Source: Anseranas semipalmata (Eukaryota; Chordata; Aves; Anseriformes; Anseranatidae). Taken from it: 64,000 nucleotides of DNA. The position numbers and the translations under genes are program-made. This document shows, piece after piece, positions 11,351-23,552 of this stretch; the first letter of the stretch is position 1; the number at the start of each line of letters is the position of its first letter. The stretch lies in assembly GCA_013399115.1 (NCBI GenBank), contig VXAA01005665.1, positions 1,345,180-1,409,179 on the forward strand, read 5' to 3'. The notes under the pieces were generated by a model that was not told the origin of the DNA, searched no databases, and saw only the letters and a list, made by a program, of their open reading frames with translations.

Positions 11351-14300
11351 ACTCTGTGATGGAAAAAAAAATATCTCAAAAGTAACTTTAAAAAACGTAC
11401 TGATCTCTCTTAATACTCAGCAGCTCACAGGGTTCAATGCCAAGCTGCATATGCAGTTTCTGCAGGCTTTGATAAATTTCTTGTGTCTGAAAAGAATACC
11501 AAAGACCTCAAGAAAAGCATGGTCCATGGCCTTCACGGTTTGACATCGTATTACCAAGCAGAGATCCTACAAGTTACTTTAGACAAAGATGTCCCTTTTT
11601 TCATCCTAACTCAGTCATCATACATGGTATTCTTATTTCCATTCTGTATATTCTTTCATTTGGTAGAGCTTATGGAATTGCACCAATTGATTTTAAAATT
11701 AAGTTGTATAGTGACATGTACAAATCTATACAGTCCCAAATGACAATTTCTACATGTATTTCCTATGTATACTTACCTAAGATAAGATCTTTTTTTTCTT
11801 TCTTGATTTACTCATGTACACACATGTACCGTTATATCCAGTCTTCAATAGAATCAGGTCAGTGGTGAGGACAGAAGCAATAAATCTCTATCTCTGGCTT
11901 TTATGGAAGCAACACCTTTAAAAATATTTTTTCTCTTGACTTCTTTCATGCTAGGTTGCCGACTGATTTAGGCAATGGAGCACTGTGGTCAATTGAATCC
12001 CCCAGACTCTAATATTGGAAGACAAAAGGGAAGGACCTCTGGGGGCAGCTGAATAAACTGAGAAGTGTTCAAGAATCGCCAGTAATTCTCTCTTAGGAAA
12101 GCAGAAAAATGCATTTATATTTTTACTATTTTCTGTTCATGCTCATTACAGACCTCCATTAATGTTATAGCTTTATTGGTTGAAAAGATAGTGCCTAATT
12201 TGTTCTAGATGCTTTTGATTCAGAAACACACTGAAAACCACATTTATTTTTTGATGCAGTCTTCTGCTATTTAAGAATATTATTTTGCCTCATACAAACA
12301 GAAAGCATAATGTTTCTTAAATGAAAATGAATTTATCAGAGACATGAATGAAACTAAAACACTGTAGTCAGCATCAGAAAGCTCAGTTTTAGTTTATTCA
12401 TTGAGTTGTAAGTATAGTTGCAATTTACTGCTGAAGTTTTCCTGTCTTTCCCTCTAGATGCACTAATGATATAATGTAGTTAAAGGACTGTTCATGTGTG
12501 GTATGCTCCTTAGAATCTGTCAGTCAAATTTTTGTAGATAGATTTTTCAGATGGTTATTGTAGAGCCAGCACAGAGATTGGAACACACATGCCAGTCTTG
12601 TTTTAGATTGAATTTTGGTGTTATAAAAGCTTCTTATTTTTATATTGACACTTCTAAAGGTGCTTCTGTACAGACAAAACAAACCCAAATTACTCAGCAC
12701 AAAAGCTTCCAATTTCTCTGACTAGCCTTGTATCAAAAGCAGTGTTTAATTTCTGTTTATTCATTTCAGGTTGGGGAGCTTTTCTTATACATTTCCCCTA
12801 GTACCATTGTGCATAAAACTGAAGTCTCTACATTTCTAGTTTTATGGCAAAGGTAGTAGCAGGTCAGTTCAGTGCACTTTACCNTCCTCAGGGTTAATCA
12901 TATTAGCACAGAAATTGCTATTCTAGAATTAATAATTAATAGTCCCTTACTTTCTTGTATATCAAGGCCCGGTCCCTATTATACATTTGCTTTTATGTCA
13001 ATGCTTAAAACATGATAATATTTTAAAATGGTAGTAGTGATTACAACAAGTGTTTCCTCTGATGGAGAGAGATGTAATAGGGTAGGATATGTATTTCCTG
13101 CAGGCACCAAAGCACATATTTTCTGACACATCGAGGCTGCAGCTTACAAAAGTTTTACACTAACTCAAAGATTCCAGGAGATAATTTCTCCCTGTGATCC
13201 TCATGCAGAGTGCAGACACATTCTGTCACTTTTTCAAGTCCATGTGCATCAGCTGGGAACATTTGATGACTTTCCTTGAAACTATCCTATTTATAAGCCT
13301 GCTATATGGGATGAGTTTTCAGACAGGCCATCCCAAATCCTTTAAGATGGAGCACTGTGTTGTAAGGACAGTGTCTATACCCCTTCAATCCTGAAAACAA
13401 TAAAGCATAATATTAAATGTATGAGTATTCTTGTTCCCTACAGTCAGTAACTGCTGACTCAAGGCATAAATGAGAAGTATTCCTTTCCAAATGTGTATGA
13501 ACAGAAGCTTTATTTTCATTCTTAATATCCTCTTTGTGTATGCCAGTGCTTTCTTGGAGCAAAGGCATCCTATTTACACACAGCTCTGCACTGGCAGCAA
13601 GGAAGTACTGGGAGGCCATCCTTTGCCATGGGATGTCTCAGAGGTTGTGTTCTGGGGATAACTAATTCTCAAGTCTAACCTCTATAAGGCCTCCAATAGT
13701 GAGGCAAGGCTTCACCGTGTCTTGCAGGTAATTAATTCTAGGGCACCCTGGGCCCTGAATGGAAAGTGCCTCAGTGTATGCTCTTGAGTACAGCTCTCCT
13801 TCCCTTTTAGGTAGCTCTGGGAATAGATAGGTGGCAGCTTCAATGGCTTTGCTCCTGCCTCTCTCAAAATGCAATGCTTGCAGCTGTGACTCCTTTGCAT
13901 GAAGGGAGTGCAAAAGGGGCTGGTGCCTTTCCATGCTCTTCTACCTCCCTTCACCTAGGACAAGATTCACTTGAGGGTTGCTTACACTCTGATTCACAGG
14001 ATTTGCTTACAGAGTTATGCTCCAAGCATCTAGGTGCTGTATTTGTGCATGCCAAAGAATTATAGTTATGCATTACAGCAGATGTTTTATGGTAGTTCTG
14101 TAATTAGCACTCTGCACTATTATGCCAGAGGCACAGATTTGATCTCTTGCTCTCTGAGCTGGCAGGGGATGGGAGCGCTGCTTAGGCAGTGTGCAATACC
14201 CCAGATGGGCAGGGAAAAGGAATATTTTCCATTGCTCTGCAGTGGCCCTTACAGCTAATGATGATGCTATTTTGTGCTCTTATGCCTCTCGTTTAAGGAT

Positions 14301-15287
14301 CTCCAAGTGCTTTACAAGCATTAAGTAAGACATGCCGTACCCAAGTGAAAAAGCCAGTGTGGGATACAAAGGAATCACTTCATCACTTACCTCTGGGCCA
14401 TAACACAGCAGCTGTTCAGCAATGCAGGGCAGAATTACTCAACATTTTAGGATGGGCAGTAAACAGTATAGCTTTCAATTAAAATCACAGGGAAAATTGG
14501 GGTAGGCAGAATGCAATGGTACTTGCACTTAGCCAGAGTGCTTGGTCCAATATATCTATTATGAGAGGTAATTGCTGGGTTTCTTAATCCAAACACACAT
14601 GTCTTCCATCAACAACAGCCCCTCCCTGCCCCTGACATGATCATGGGTCATTGGCTTAGTGATTCAGTGGGAAAAGTGCCATTCACTGACTGATTGGAAG
14701 TCTACAGTCTGGCACCGTGAATTGCAAAGGAGCCAGACAAATAATCTGAGCCTCCACCACTCAGAATTTAAGACTTGCATCAATAAGTGTGGATTAAGGC
14801 CTTTGTGCTGTGGCCATCAGTTCAAGCTTCCAGCCCCAGTTAGGAGCTCTAGCAGGACTCTGCGTTTTGGTAATTTTTTTGCTGGCTGCTTCTACTGTTT
14901 TCTTCAGACTATTTAGTCCTATAATACACTTCCTATGCTCAAATTAGCAGTCTTCTCATCTCAAATGTTCAGCAGTGTTTGCTTGGTAAACAGAAAACCC
15001 AAAGATATTTGTTAAACTTCCTAAGCTAAAAGTTGTCTGCAGGTTTTTGATTTCCCTTTTCTTTCATTTATCACATTCTTCTCTCATCTCTTCTGTGTCT
15101 ATTTTCATTTCTTTCCACAGTTCTATTTCTTTTTTCATGTATAGGTTATTTTATTGCCACTTGTTATACTCCTCTTTAGCCATAGGGCCAAAATAATTGG
15201 CTTACTCTCTTTGTTCTGCTCTGGGACCAATGCAGAGACCTATATTTTATTAATTTTTTTTATAACAGATTTTGTGGCTGTGTTTAT
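11351..15287. other. Unassigned AT-rich DNA
   Basis: No gene or clear LINE tail seen. The frames at 11187-11543 and 11483-11743 overlap each other in different frames, sit at the edge of the ancient LINE and have no recognisable domain. One ambiguous base lies at 12884. A block at about 13.7-14.9 kb is less AT-rich and holds a possible ancient repeat fragment near 14296-14325. Confidence 0.5.
14296..14325. repeat. Possible ancient amniote repeat fragment
   Basis: The phrase AAGTGCTTTACAAGCATTAA resembles the 'calculated' AAGCGCTTTACAAACATTAA segment of an old repeat spread through amniote genomes (MIR/L2-like 3' region). Only about 30 bases match and the downstream MIR-like part is not seen, so this may be chance. 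Confidence 0.3.
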
Positions 15288-15766
15288 CACAGAATCATTT
15301 AGGTTGGAAGAGACCTTCAAGATCACCTAGTCCAAACTATGACCTAACACTAACAAGTCCTCCCCTAAACCATGTCACTAAGCTCTACATCTAAACGTCT
15401 TTTGAATACCTCCAGGGATGGTGACTCAACCACTTCCCTGGGCAGCTTGTTCCAATGCCTCACAACCCTTTCAGTAAAGAAGTTTTTCCTAATATCCAAC
15501 CTAAACCTCCCCTGGCGCAACTTCAGCCCATTCCCCCTCGTCCTATCACTTGACACATAGGAGAAGAGACCAATCCCCACCTCGCTACAGCCTCCTTTCA
15601 GGTACCTGTAGAGAGTGATCAGGTCGCCCCTGAGCCTCCTCTTCTCCAGGCTAAACAACCCCAGCTCCCTCAGCTGCTCCTCGTAGGACCTGTTCTCCAG
15701 ACCCCTCACCAGCTTCGTTGCCCTTCTCTGGACACACTCCAGCACCTCCATGTCCTTCCTGTAGTG
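15288..15766 (-). mobile_element. CR1 LINE, 5'-truncated 3' end (about 480 bp)
   Basis: On the minus strand this holds the C-terminal part of CR1 ORF2, then the short 3' UTR with the characteristic 'TTGGACTAGGTGATCTTGAAGG'-like segment, and ends near ATTCTGTGATAAA. It starts abruptly inside ORF2 at the [10 protein letters not shown] codons, as expected from incomplete reverse transcription. The coding part is open throughout, so this is one of the youngest insertions in the window. No target-site duplication is visible, which is normal for CR1. The 3' octamer is present only about once. Confidence 0.93.
15365..15766 (-). pseudogene. CR1 ORF2 C-terminal fragment
   Basis: About 130 codons without a stop, read from the truncated 5' edge. 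The piece starts with [19 protein letters not shown], passes [19 protein letters not shown] and RTRGNG, and closes with [18 protein letters not shown] and the usual terminal MV followed by a stop. This is the region after the reverse-transcriptase domain in CR1 ORF2. It lacks the endonuclease and the RT catalytic core, so it cannot act alone. The methionine at 15751 is internal to ORF2 and not a real start. Confidence 0.93.
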
Positions 15767-16104
15767 TTACCTGTATGTAACTGTGTATATTGTACTGTTC
15801 CACGATTCAAGCTTTTTAGGCCACTTTATATTTCTGCATCATATTTCATAAACCTTTATTCATGTTCAGGGCAACACCTTATATGACACTTCGGTGGAGA
15901 TCTTCACTATTCATTGCTGTGTGGATAGAAGTGACTGTGTTAAATCTTTGATCTGTACTGTTCAACAACAGCTGCAAGCAGGTTGGCGTTTCCATCCTAA
16001 ATGCTTGAAATCCAACTCAAGCTGTAGCTTGAAAAGCTCCTGGATTGGTATCTCTTTATTTAGCTAAGTTGTTGCTACTTCTACAGAAACAATCAGCAAT
16101 TACA

Positions 16105-16180
16105 GGACATGGCAGAATTTGAGCCTGGGAACTCTGAATGCTAAATGACAAATGTAGCCATTCAGCACAGCACATCAGAA
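16105..16180 (-). repeat. Possible relic of a tRNA-derived SINE
   Basis: On the minus strand an A-box-like GCTGAATGGCTAC and, about 40 bases on, a B-box-like CCAGGCTCAAATTC stand at roughly the spacing of a pol III internal promoter. Old amniote SINEs share this layout. Both boxes deviate from consensus and no tail is visible, so confidence is low. Confidence 0.3.
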
Positions 16181-18044
16181 TCATATTTCCATTGGCTACC
16201 ACCAAATTTTCCTCTTGCGTGTATAAAGCCGGGTTAGGTGATCCAAATTGTCCATGCTTGATTTGTTTTGATTATAATATGAACTAATATCAGGCTTGCT
16301 TTCTTCCGAAATAGCCTTGTTGTCTTCAACGCAACATGATGATGCTACAGCTTTTCCTTTCTTTGGCACCTAGCTTACTTGCATCGTGGTCTGGTGAAAA
16401 CAGAACACAGATGCTTTCTTTGCACATGGATGATTTGGGAATAACTCCGTTGGAACCTCCTGTCAATTTTTCCAGATTACCAACAGCAAAAGTTCCTCTG
16501 CCAGGCTCTTGTGCAGAGAAAAAAAAAAAAAAGAAAAAAAGAAAAAAAACACCACTGTGACACTTTAACCTTTCCTTTCTCTGGATTTCCATTCACCTGA
16601 TGCAGAGATATTAGCATCTCCTTTTTTTCACCCCTCCTGCAAATGGCTATGAATGCATTTCTCAGAAAGGAGACGTGATGTCGTAATACCACAAGGACAG
16701 CATACTTGTAGTTCTCACCTTTCTTAGGAATAGTGGTATAATTACCCGGCAAAGTCCTCTTGCCATACCTTCACAAAAATATCTATAGACCACTCTGAAC
16801 GCAAGTATCTTTCATTCTCTTGTCTTTGTTTTCATGTTAATTTTTAGCAAAACAGCTAAAAGAACAAAACCTGAAACTGCCGATGTATTGTAATGTATTG
16901 CCATACAAAGTATGAGCGCATTTTTCCCATTATTTCTCTCTGCTGTCTCCAACCAGAAAGTACTAATCCAATAAATACAATATGTTTACATGTCTATTCT
17001 TTGATCATATCATGTGGAACAAACACCCCTCTGGCCGGACAGTAATTGCTCTTCTTTTTGTCTTATGTATCAATTCATAATATTCCCTATTGAATGTAAA
17101 TTAACTTAGTGTATTTGTACCATTTTTTTTCCTCTCCTTCATTACAACACCTTTTGGTTCATTGGTTACGCAGATCTGTACCTAAGTATTGCATCTAATT
17201 GACACATGTACTGCACACATACCTCTGCAAAAGAGCTGGCTAGGCATGCTGGTTAAGGCCTGTTTCCATGGATAGTGGATCATTTTCAGGATAATGCTAC
17301 TGTTATTGTTGGAGTTTTCCAATTCGGGAAAACTGCCAGCATTTTGTTGTTGTTGAAAGGGATAAGAACAGCAACTTTTTTTTTTTTTTTGTGGAAAGGT
17401 GTAACCTAGTCATGCTGTGCTGCGCTACAGGGGTCCGATTCAAATTTACAGGGTCCGCTCATCAAGGCAGAGTATCTATGGAGGCCACTGGACTGGGGCT
17501 GGTAAGCAGCTGTTCAACGTCCACCAGCAGAGAGCTCTCCTGCAGGTGGGCTAGCATGTTGATCTCATTCCTGTCCTAAAGATTAAGTAGCTATTCTGGG
17601 TTTCTGGAGGCTATAAATTGATATCAAAGACTGCTATGCTACATGGTGAGAACAAATGACAAGATTCCTTGTCAATACTTAGAGAAGTTCAATACACCGA
17701 CCTGTATAACTCAGAGCTCTCATGGACTCTGCTGTGTAAAAGTGAGCCACATTACATGGGGAAAAAAATGAGCTATTATGTTAGAATGTGACCGGTATAT
17801 TAATATACATGCTTTTACTGTCTCATTGCTGCTATCTTTGAAGTGCTGTAAAGAAAGCTGTTGCAAATATTGCTGACTTGTAGTAAAATGGCTTTTTTAA
17901 AAGCAGTATAAAGGGCTAAACAATTAAGGGTTAAACAGCATACATTCAGTTTTTATTTCTTTCAAGTTACCCATCTATTTGATTTCTCTCATGTTATTCT
18001 TTCACTTCCTTCCATGTTTATTTATATCTGGCTTAGAAGCCAGA

Positions 18045-18100
18045 GCCTCAGTGTTCTCGGCATTGCACAAATACAGAGCAAAGGCAGAGCCCCTAAGTGA
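18045..18100. repeat. Possible ancient amniote repeat fragment
   Basis: A phrase around GCATTGCACAAATACAGAGC resembles a common old amniote repeat in which a short 'CACTGTACAAACACAGA'-like segment precedes a 'CAGTCCCTGCCCC'-like one. The second segment is only weakly present (AGAGCCCCT). Identity is uncertain. Confidence 0.28.
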
Positions 18101-19603
18101 CAGAAGCTTTGCTTTTTTCATCTATTTATTGTAGCCTGTTATGGAAAGGCTGCCTTGTGACAACTAAAGACAAAAAGATGTGTGCACCTGGAAATTAAAT
18201 GGAAACTTATGTTCCCCCTCCCTCTTTCAGACCTCTCCAAAATAATTTGCTTTAACTTTGGCTGTAAAGAGAACAAACTTTCTTGGCATTTTTCAAATTC
18301 AATTATACAAGACATTTCATTCTCTTGTTTGCTTTTAGAAGGAAATAATTAGCAGACATTTCTGTTTTCCACATGGATCTTAGTATTCTGCAAAGATGAT
18401 GACATTATACCTAGGTAAACAGCAGAGTGATTATCAAAATAAAGTCAAATAAAACAAAGGAGACTTTCCTTTGCTTTTAGAAACTCCTGGTACTTTGCAG
18501 TATTTCATGTATAACAATCTTTTCTTCTCAGATTAATTTCTGTTATTGTACGTGTGGCTAAATATAGACTAATCGAAGTAGTCTTAAGACTAGTAATTTA
18601 TTTACAATAATTTTATTGGCCTTAATTCCCTTGTGATTGCATTGGGTTTAATTTGTACTAGAGCAGCCTGCATGTAGAAAAATAGGCTTAATGATTTTTT
18701 TGTTATGGAGCTTTATTCTACAGCGTGCTTTGTTCTTCACTATTTGGCAACAACTGTCCCTGCTCTTTCTATGGTTTGATTTAAGCTTCAAGTAGTCACT
18801 TAGAGAGATCTGATAAAGAAATTTCATCTCTGTAGGTGCTGGCTGGTGATGAAGAGAACGATAGGTTTCAATAGAGACTAATCTTAACTCAGAAGGGAAA
18901 ATTCAGGAGGGGAAAAGCAATCTGCTCTTCAGTGACAGATCGCTGACAATTTACTTCCACTAGCCACCTCTCTCTTCCTGCCTGAACTGTCAGAGTGCCA
19001 CGGGAGAAAAAGCCCTTTGTGCCTGTGTGCAGAAAGTGACTGTCATCACCATTATGAATGGTATTTTACATAGGGCTTGTAAAGACCAGCAATTACTTCA
19101 TCCTTCCTGCCTCTTCTTTGTGCTGGTTTCTCTTCATGCTTTAACCAGCTGAGCTTAGGCCCATAGGACATCTGCTTCCCTGCCAAGCAAATACCTCTAA
19201 TGGGTTGCCTCTCACTCCATCTCCTTAGCTGTAGTCATCTTCCCAAATCCGTGGGGGAGAACAGTTTTCCCTTCTCTCGTGGGGCTGATGTTTGTAACTC
19301 TCTTTGACTTGGAGCCCTAACTCAGGCTAAAATGCAGCTGTAATTGCTGACCACAGCTGTTTCAAATCCCACAAAGCCCTGCTGGGACGTGAGAGTGGGT
19401 GGGTGAGAGAAGTGAACAGATAGACTCGGGGGGCAGAAGGGACAGAAAAGGATGGGTGTGTTAAGGAGTCTTGTGAATGTGAGAGGCAAGAAAATTGGGT
19501 GGTAACTGAAGTGGTGTGAAAAGGTTTGAAAATCTGTGATTTCAACCTTTTATTTTGCTCTAGATAGAGTGTAGGGAAATAATATTTCTTAGAATGCAAA
19601 GTT

Positions 19604-19620
19604 TTGAAAAAAAAAAAAAA
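19604..19620. repeat. A homopolymer
   Basis: Short A run followed by an ACACACCCC stretch. It produces a poly-F start in a minus-strand open frame that I regard as spurious. Confidence 0.75.
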
Positions 19621-20663
19621 ACACACCCCAAAACAACTGAACTTTCAAAAGTTTTCAGGCAGGCATAGTGTAGTGACTGGCCTGAGTGGGACCATAGTGC
19701 CTTGTGAAAACTGAAATTCAGCTCTTGGTCTTCTTTGGTTTGGATTTGGGTTCAAACTACATCCTCCATCAGGCACTGTAGTTTTGTGACTCAGATGATG
19801 TGTTTAACAATTTAATTAGAGGGGAGGCTGCGGTGTTTAAATGTAGATGTAGTTCAACACTAGTGCCTACAGGGAAAAGGTAGGCTCTGGAAGGAGGAAG
19901 CCACTGCTCCCATAAGGTGCCATGGCAGGTCAGGAAGACAGAGTAATGGTGGATACAGCCCAAAATGCAGTGACATGATTTGGTTTAAAAAGGCAACAAT
20001 GTTTTGTTTGAGATCAAGTGGCCTCCAAAGTAAATCTTCCACCCAGAAAAAAGAAAACATAAAACATTGACATAATTGAGATTTTCCTATATAAAGCAAC
20101 CTGGTTAGGCAAGACACTTTGATTTCGACTGAATGTGCTTGCCACAGTAGAATTCCCAGACCCTGCTAGTCAGTGAGTCAGACAAGTGAGATGAATAGGG
20201 GTGAGTCAGGGTTTTTGTGACAAAGTAGTGAGTGAAGATTGATGTGATGTAGCTATCTCTGGTGGGCGCACCGGGTGTAAAATGACTTTTTGTAGACAAA
20301 GTGTGTTGTGAAAAGTATATGTGCCTGAATGACACCAGGAATGGCTTTTTATATAAGAAAGGACAGTCCTTGTGCACAGTCAGCAAGGATTGTGATTGCT
20401 CACATTCTTAAGTAGCACCTTTCCACATTTCTTTTAAACCTTATAAGTCTTAAGCTAATGAGCTTGTCTGGATGCAACAGCCAGATCTCTGGTTTAGGTA
20501 GAACAAAATCTTGTGTGTAGTTCCTGCTTTCCTTGTTTCCTGTAGTTTATAACATTATGACATGAAAAATGATTTACCAGGTTCTGTGTATTAGAAACAG
20601 GAGATATTAACTCAGATTATAATATGAGTTTATTAAGAATCATACAGATCAGAAAGCAGCATG

Positions 20664-20742
20664 GGGGACTTGGTAGTGTTAGGTGATGGTTGGACTTGAC
20701 CTTATGGGTCTTTTCCAACCTACACGATTCTATGATTCTATG
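20664..20742 (+). mobile_element. CR1 3' end, about 80 bp (ATTCTATG tail)
   Basis: Extreme 3' end of a CR1. GGTGATGGTTGGACTTGACC is followed by GGTCTTTTCCAACCTA and two octamers, ATTCTATG ATTCTATG. Only the 3' UTR remains, so the insertion was truncated very early. The GGTTGGACT...CCAACC pairing is the conserved hairpin-like region of the CR1 3' end. Confidence 0.92.
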
Positions 20743-20772
20743 TTATAAAGCCCCAAAGGATAGGAATACTCC

Positions 20773-20870
20773 TGTGCAACGTGCTCTAGGTGGCCCTGCT
20801 TGGCAGGGGAGTTGGACTAGATGATCTCCAGAGGTCCTTTCCAAACCTCAACCATTCTGTGATTCTGTGA
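20773..20870 (+). mobile_element. CR1 3' end, about 100 bp (ATTCTGTG tail)
   Basis: A second CR1 3' end lies 30 bp after the first on the same strand. It carries CTAGGTGGCCCTGCTTGGCA, GTTGGACTAGATGATCTCCA and a tail of two ATTCTGTG octamers. The UTR wording and the octamer differ from the neighbour, so it is a separate insertion from another subfamily, not a tandem duplicate. Confidence 0.92.
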
Positions 20871-23487
20871 ATTCCTTAAAACCGTAAGCACCTTTGCATG
20901 CAATTGCCTCAGATCCAAACTGTGAGACGTTAGCACCAGTCAGGTTGTTTACCTAAAAGAGTCATGATGGAAAAGGAGATTTAGCTACTGCTTCTTGCTG
21001 TTTTTCTACTATTATAGTGAATGTTTTCTATCCTATCGTTCTCTTTCCTTCATTTGTCTTGCATCTCTTTATGTTCTGTATATATTGCAGCCAGTCTATG
21101 ATGTTTCTCATTCCCTTTTTAATCATTTTAGTAATTGTCCTTCTAAACGTTTTTCTTATTGTTTTAATTTCTTCAGAATTGGTTAATGTTTGTGTCCATG
21201 TTCTTAACTTGTTGTTTCCAAGGAGACGTTTGGTTTCAGTCTGCTACAAATTTTCTGAATCTTACTAATGTACAATACAAATATCATTCTTTCAAAAGTC
21301 TTTCAGCAGCTGAAGCTGATTTACTTTTAAAAAAATGCTAAATGAATGACTGTTCACATCTATAAAATACAGTGACTACATCTCTGCAACAATGGCAAAC
21401 ATACTATAAAATCTGGAGGTGGTGGGTGGACATCTTAAACACTCTCATAACAAGTAAATTTTTTCACTGGAGAACAATGGCAAAACAAACTTTTCTGTAT
21501 ACTGTTTTTAATAGAAAGGAGGTTCTGAGACCAGTAAAAGATACAAGAATTGCATCTGTTTTGTATGTACTATAAATATGGGAAAATTGTGGTGACATTT
21601 TTTGGTCTAAAATAAATTTGCATGAACCTTACTTGCAATACACTGTGTTAAATTTTAGTGTCTTCTGAGATACAAGACTGAGGACACATCTATTCTGTTA
21701 GAATTGGCTCTGCAAGAGCTAACTCCAAAGTCAGAAGAGGTGGGGGTTACTGTCTCCCCCACCTAGTGTCCAGAAACAGTATAGTTTTGTGTTTGTTTGT
21801 TTTTTTTCACCTTAGGTACAGTGTCCAGGACCTTAATTGGTTGCAGTTGAACCTGAGGTGCTATATCCAGCCTTGGCTTGTGCCATCTGGGGTTACTCTG
21901 GCATCAGTGGGTGCTAACTGAAAAATCTTCACACTGTGCTCCGCTGCAGGGTGTTTACATAAGGAGGAAGAGGTGTGTGAAGGTGCCTCAAAACTGTGCT
22001 AGGGTGCAGTACTTCAGTTTCTGCTATAAAGTTCTGTATTTCCTCACTTGCCAGTTCTCAGTGCGTGCTATCTCCAGCACCAACTGCTGCCTCCTAAAAC
22101 AAGTACCAGATATCATTTCTTCAGGGAATATTGACTCCATGTCTAAAGCAAAAGGCTGAGAGCTAGAGACAGCATTTTCACTCCCAGTCAGCAGGTGATA
22201 AACCTGAAGACCTTTAGTTCCAAGTCCTTTTTGTTTTTTATTGACTTTATGATTTGGGGCAAAGCACTCAGCCCTCTATCGTAAGGTTTTAGTCTGCAAA
22301 ACTTAGAAGACTAATAACTTGCTTTCTGAACCTTGGGGGTTTCTTTCTGAGGGAAGTATGACTATTTTATGTTGTGTCATACTTTCCTATAAGTTCTGAC
22401 TGTTTATTGCAATAACAGCAGGTCTCATGATATTTTGTATTTCTTTTTATCTTAACATCCCAGCTCTTGCAGACACATGACTGTATAAAAATTTCAGCTT
22501 TACCTGAAATAAGTTTCTGGTCCTTGTGGTTGTAAAGAAAGAAAACCTTGTAAAGGCACTCCCTGAAGACTAAAAGAAAAACTAGGACAGAAATGAAAAG
22601 GGCCCAAACTATGTTACTTCTTAAAATGAATAATATCTTGGAGTCTAAGCCATAATGTCTGAATGCCAGGCTTGTCAGTATTACAGACATGAACAGCAAG
22701 GTGGGACTGTAAATGTTGAGTATGTACATCCAGGCTGGTAATTAGAGAATTGCCAACAGTTTGTCTTTAATTCAGAGACAAAGTTTCTTGAACAGAGAGT
22801 GTAACTGAACAAAGTTCCAAGCAAGGGAAGCAAACATTGAGAATGCTTGTTTTCCTTCTCTACCACTCCCCCTTCTCCTTCTGTTTCTCCCCTTAGCATA
22901 TTGCATCAGACAGGTTAGATGCAAGACTTTCTCCCCCTTTTTATTGCAGTCTTTCACTCTTCCTACTGATTAGAAATTAATAGCAGTAGTTTATCTTCAG
23001 CATTTAAAATCTTTAATATGCAGGAGCATTATTTCAAAACTGCATTTATGAGTTCAAGGTGGAGTTGGTAACCTTGCAAACAGGAAAACTACAGTACTTT
23101 TCCTGTGGGTGTCAAGGAAGCAGCTATAGTAATGTTGGTTTCATGGCATTGTTACTTTTTGGTTTTTCTTTTTTTTTTTTCCTCAACCTTTTGTCTAGAT
23201 TAGATCTCATGTATTTTTAGGTGATAATTTACAAAAATGCCTCTAACTGTTCCCCACTTTTATGTCCTATAAATTTTCAATGTGACTATGGAAAATCTTC
23301 CTTACAAAAACTTTAGCTGTGACTCAGAAAACAGAGCAAATAAATCCTGATATATAATAAACCATTAAAGAAAAATCCCTTGCATACTTCATCAAAAAGA
23401 AAAGGAGTACAAATACATTTGCAACATTGCCTTTGAAGCATTTTAATCTAAAGGGACAAATTCCTGTGTAGAGTAAATTGAATACTT

Positions 23488-23552
23488 ACCCATTGAGATC
23501 AATGGAGCTACACAGATTTAAAGACATTTGGTACCTGGCCCTCTATTGGAAA
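23488..23552. repeat. Possible ancient palindromic repeat with ATTGANNTCAAT core
   Basis: CCATTGA-GA-TCAATGG (23490-23505) has perfect 7-bp arms. It is followed by GAGCTACACAGATTTA and CCTGGCCCT, in the order expected for half of an old palindromic, MITE-like repeat common in turtles, crocodilians and birds. The other half is degraded. Family membership is from memory. Confidence 0.38.

Larger units (their letters stand above)
15767..20663. other. Unassigned DNA with possible old SINE and conserved blocks
   Basis: No gene recognised. A mixed A-rich run lies at about 16520-16550 and a T run at about 17378-17391. A tRNA-SINE-like remnant (16105-16180) and a possible ancient repeat (18045-18100) are listed separately. 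The stretch from about 17.8 to 18.9 kb is AT-rich but complex, without simple repeats; by texture it could hold conserved non-coding sequence, which cannot be tested from one genome. Confidence 0.45.

Noticed and set aside
11187..11743. Two overlapping plus-strand frames (118 and 86 codons)
   Set aside because: They overlap the antisense of the ancient LINE at one end, are in different frames and have no domain.
22367..22729. 120-codon hydrophobic minus-strand frame
   Set aside because: No recognisable domain; AT-rich sequence often gives such frames. No splice, promoter or homology evidence can be seen.
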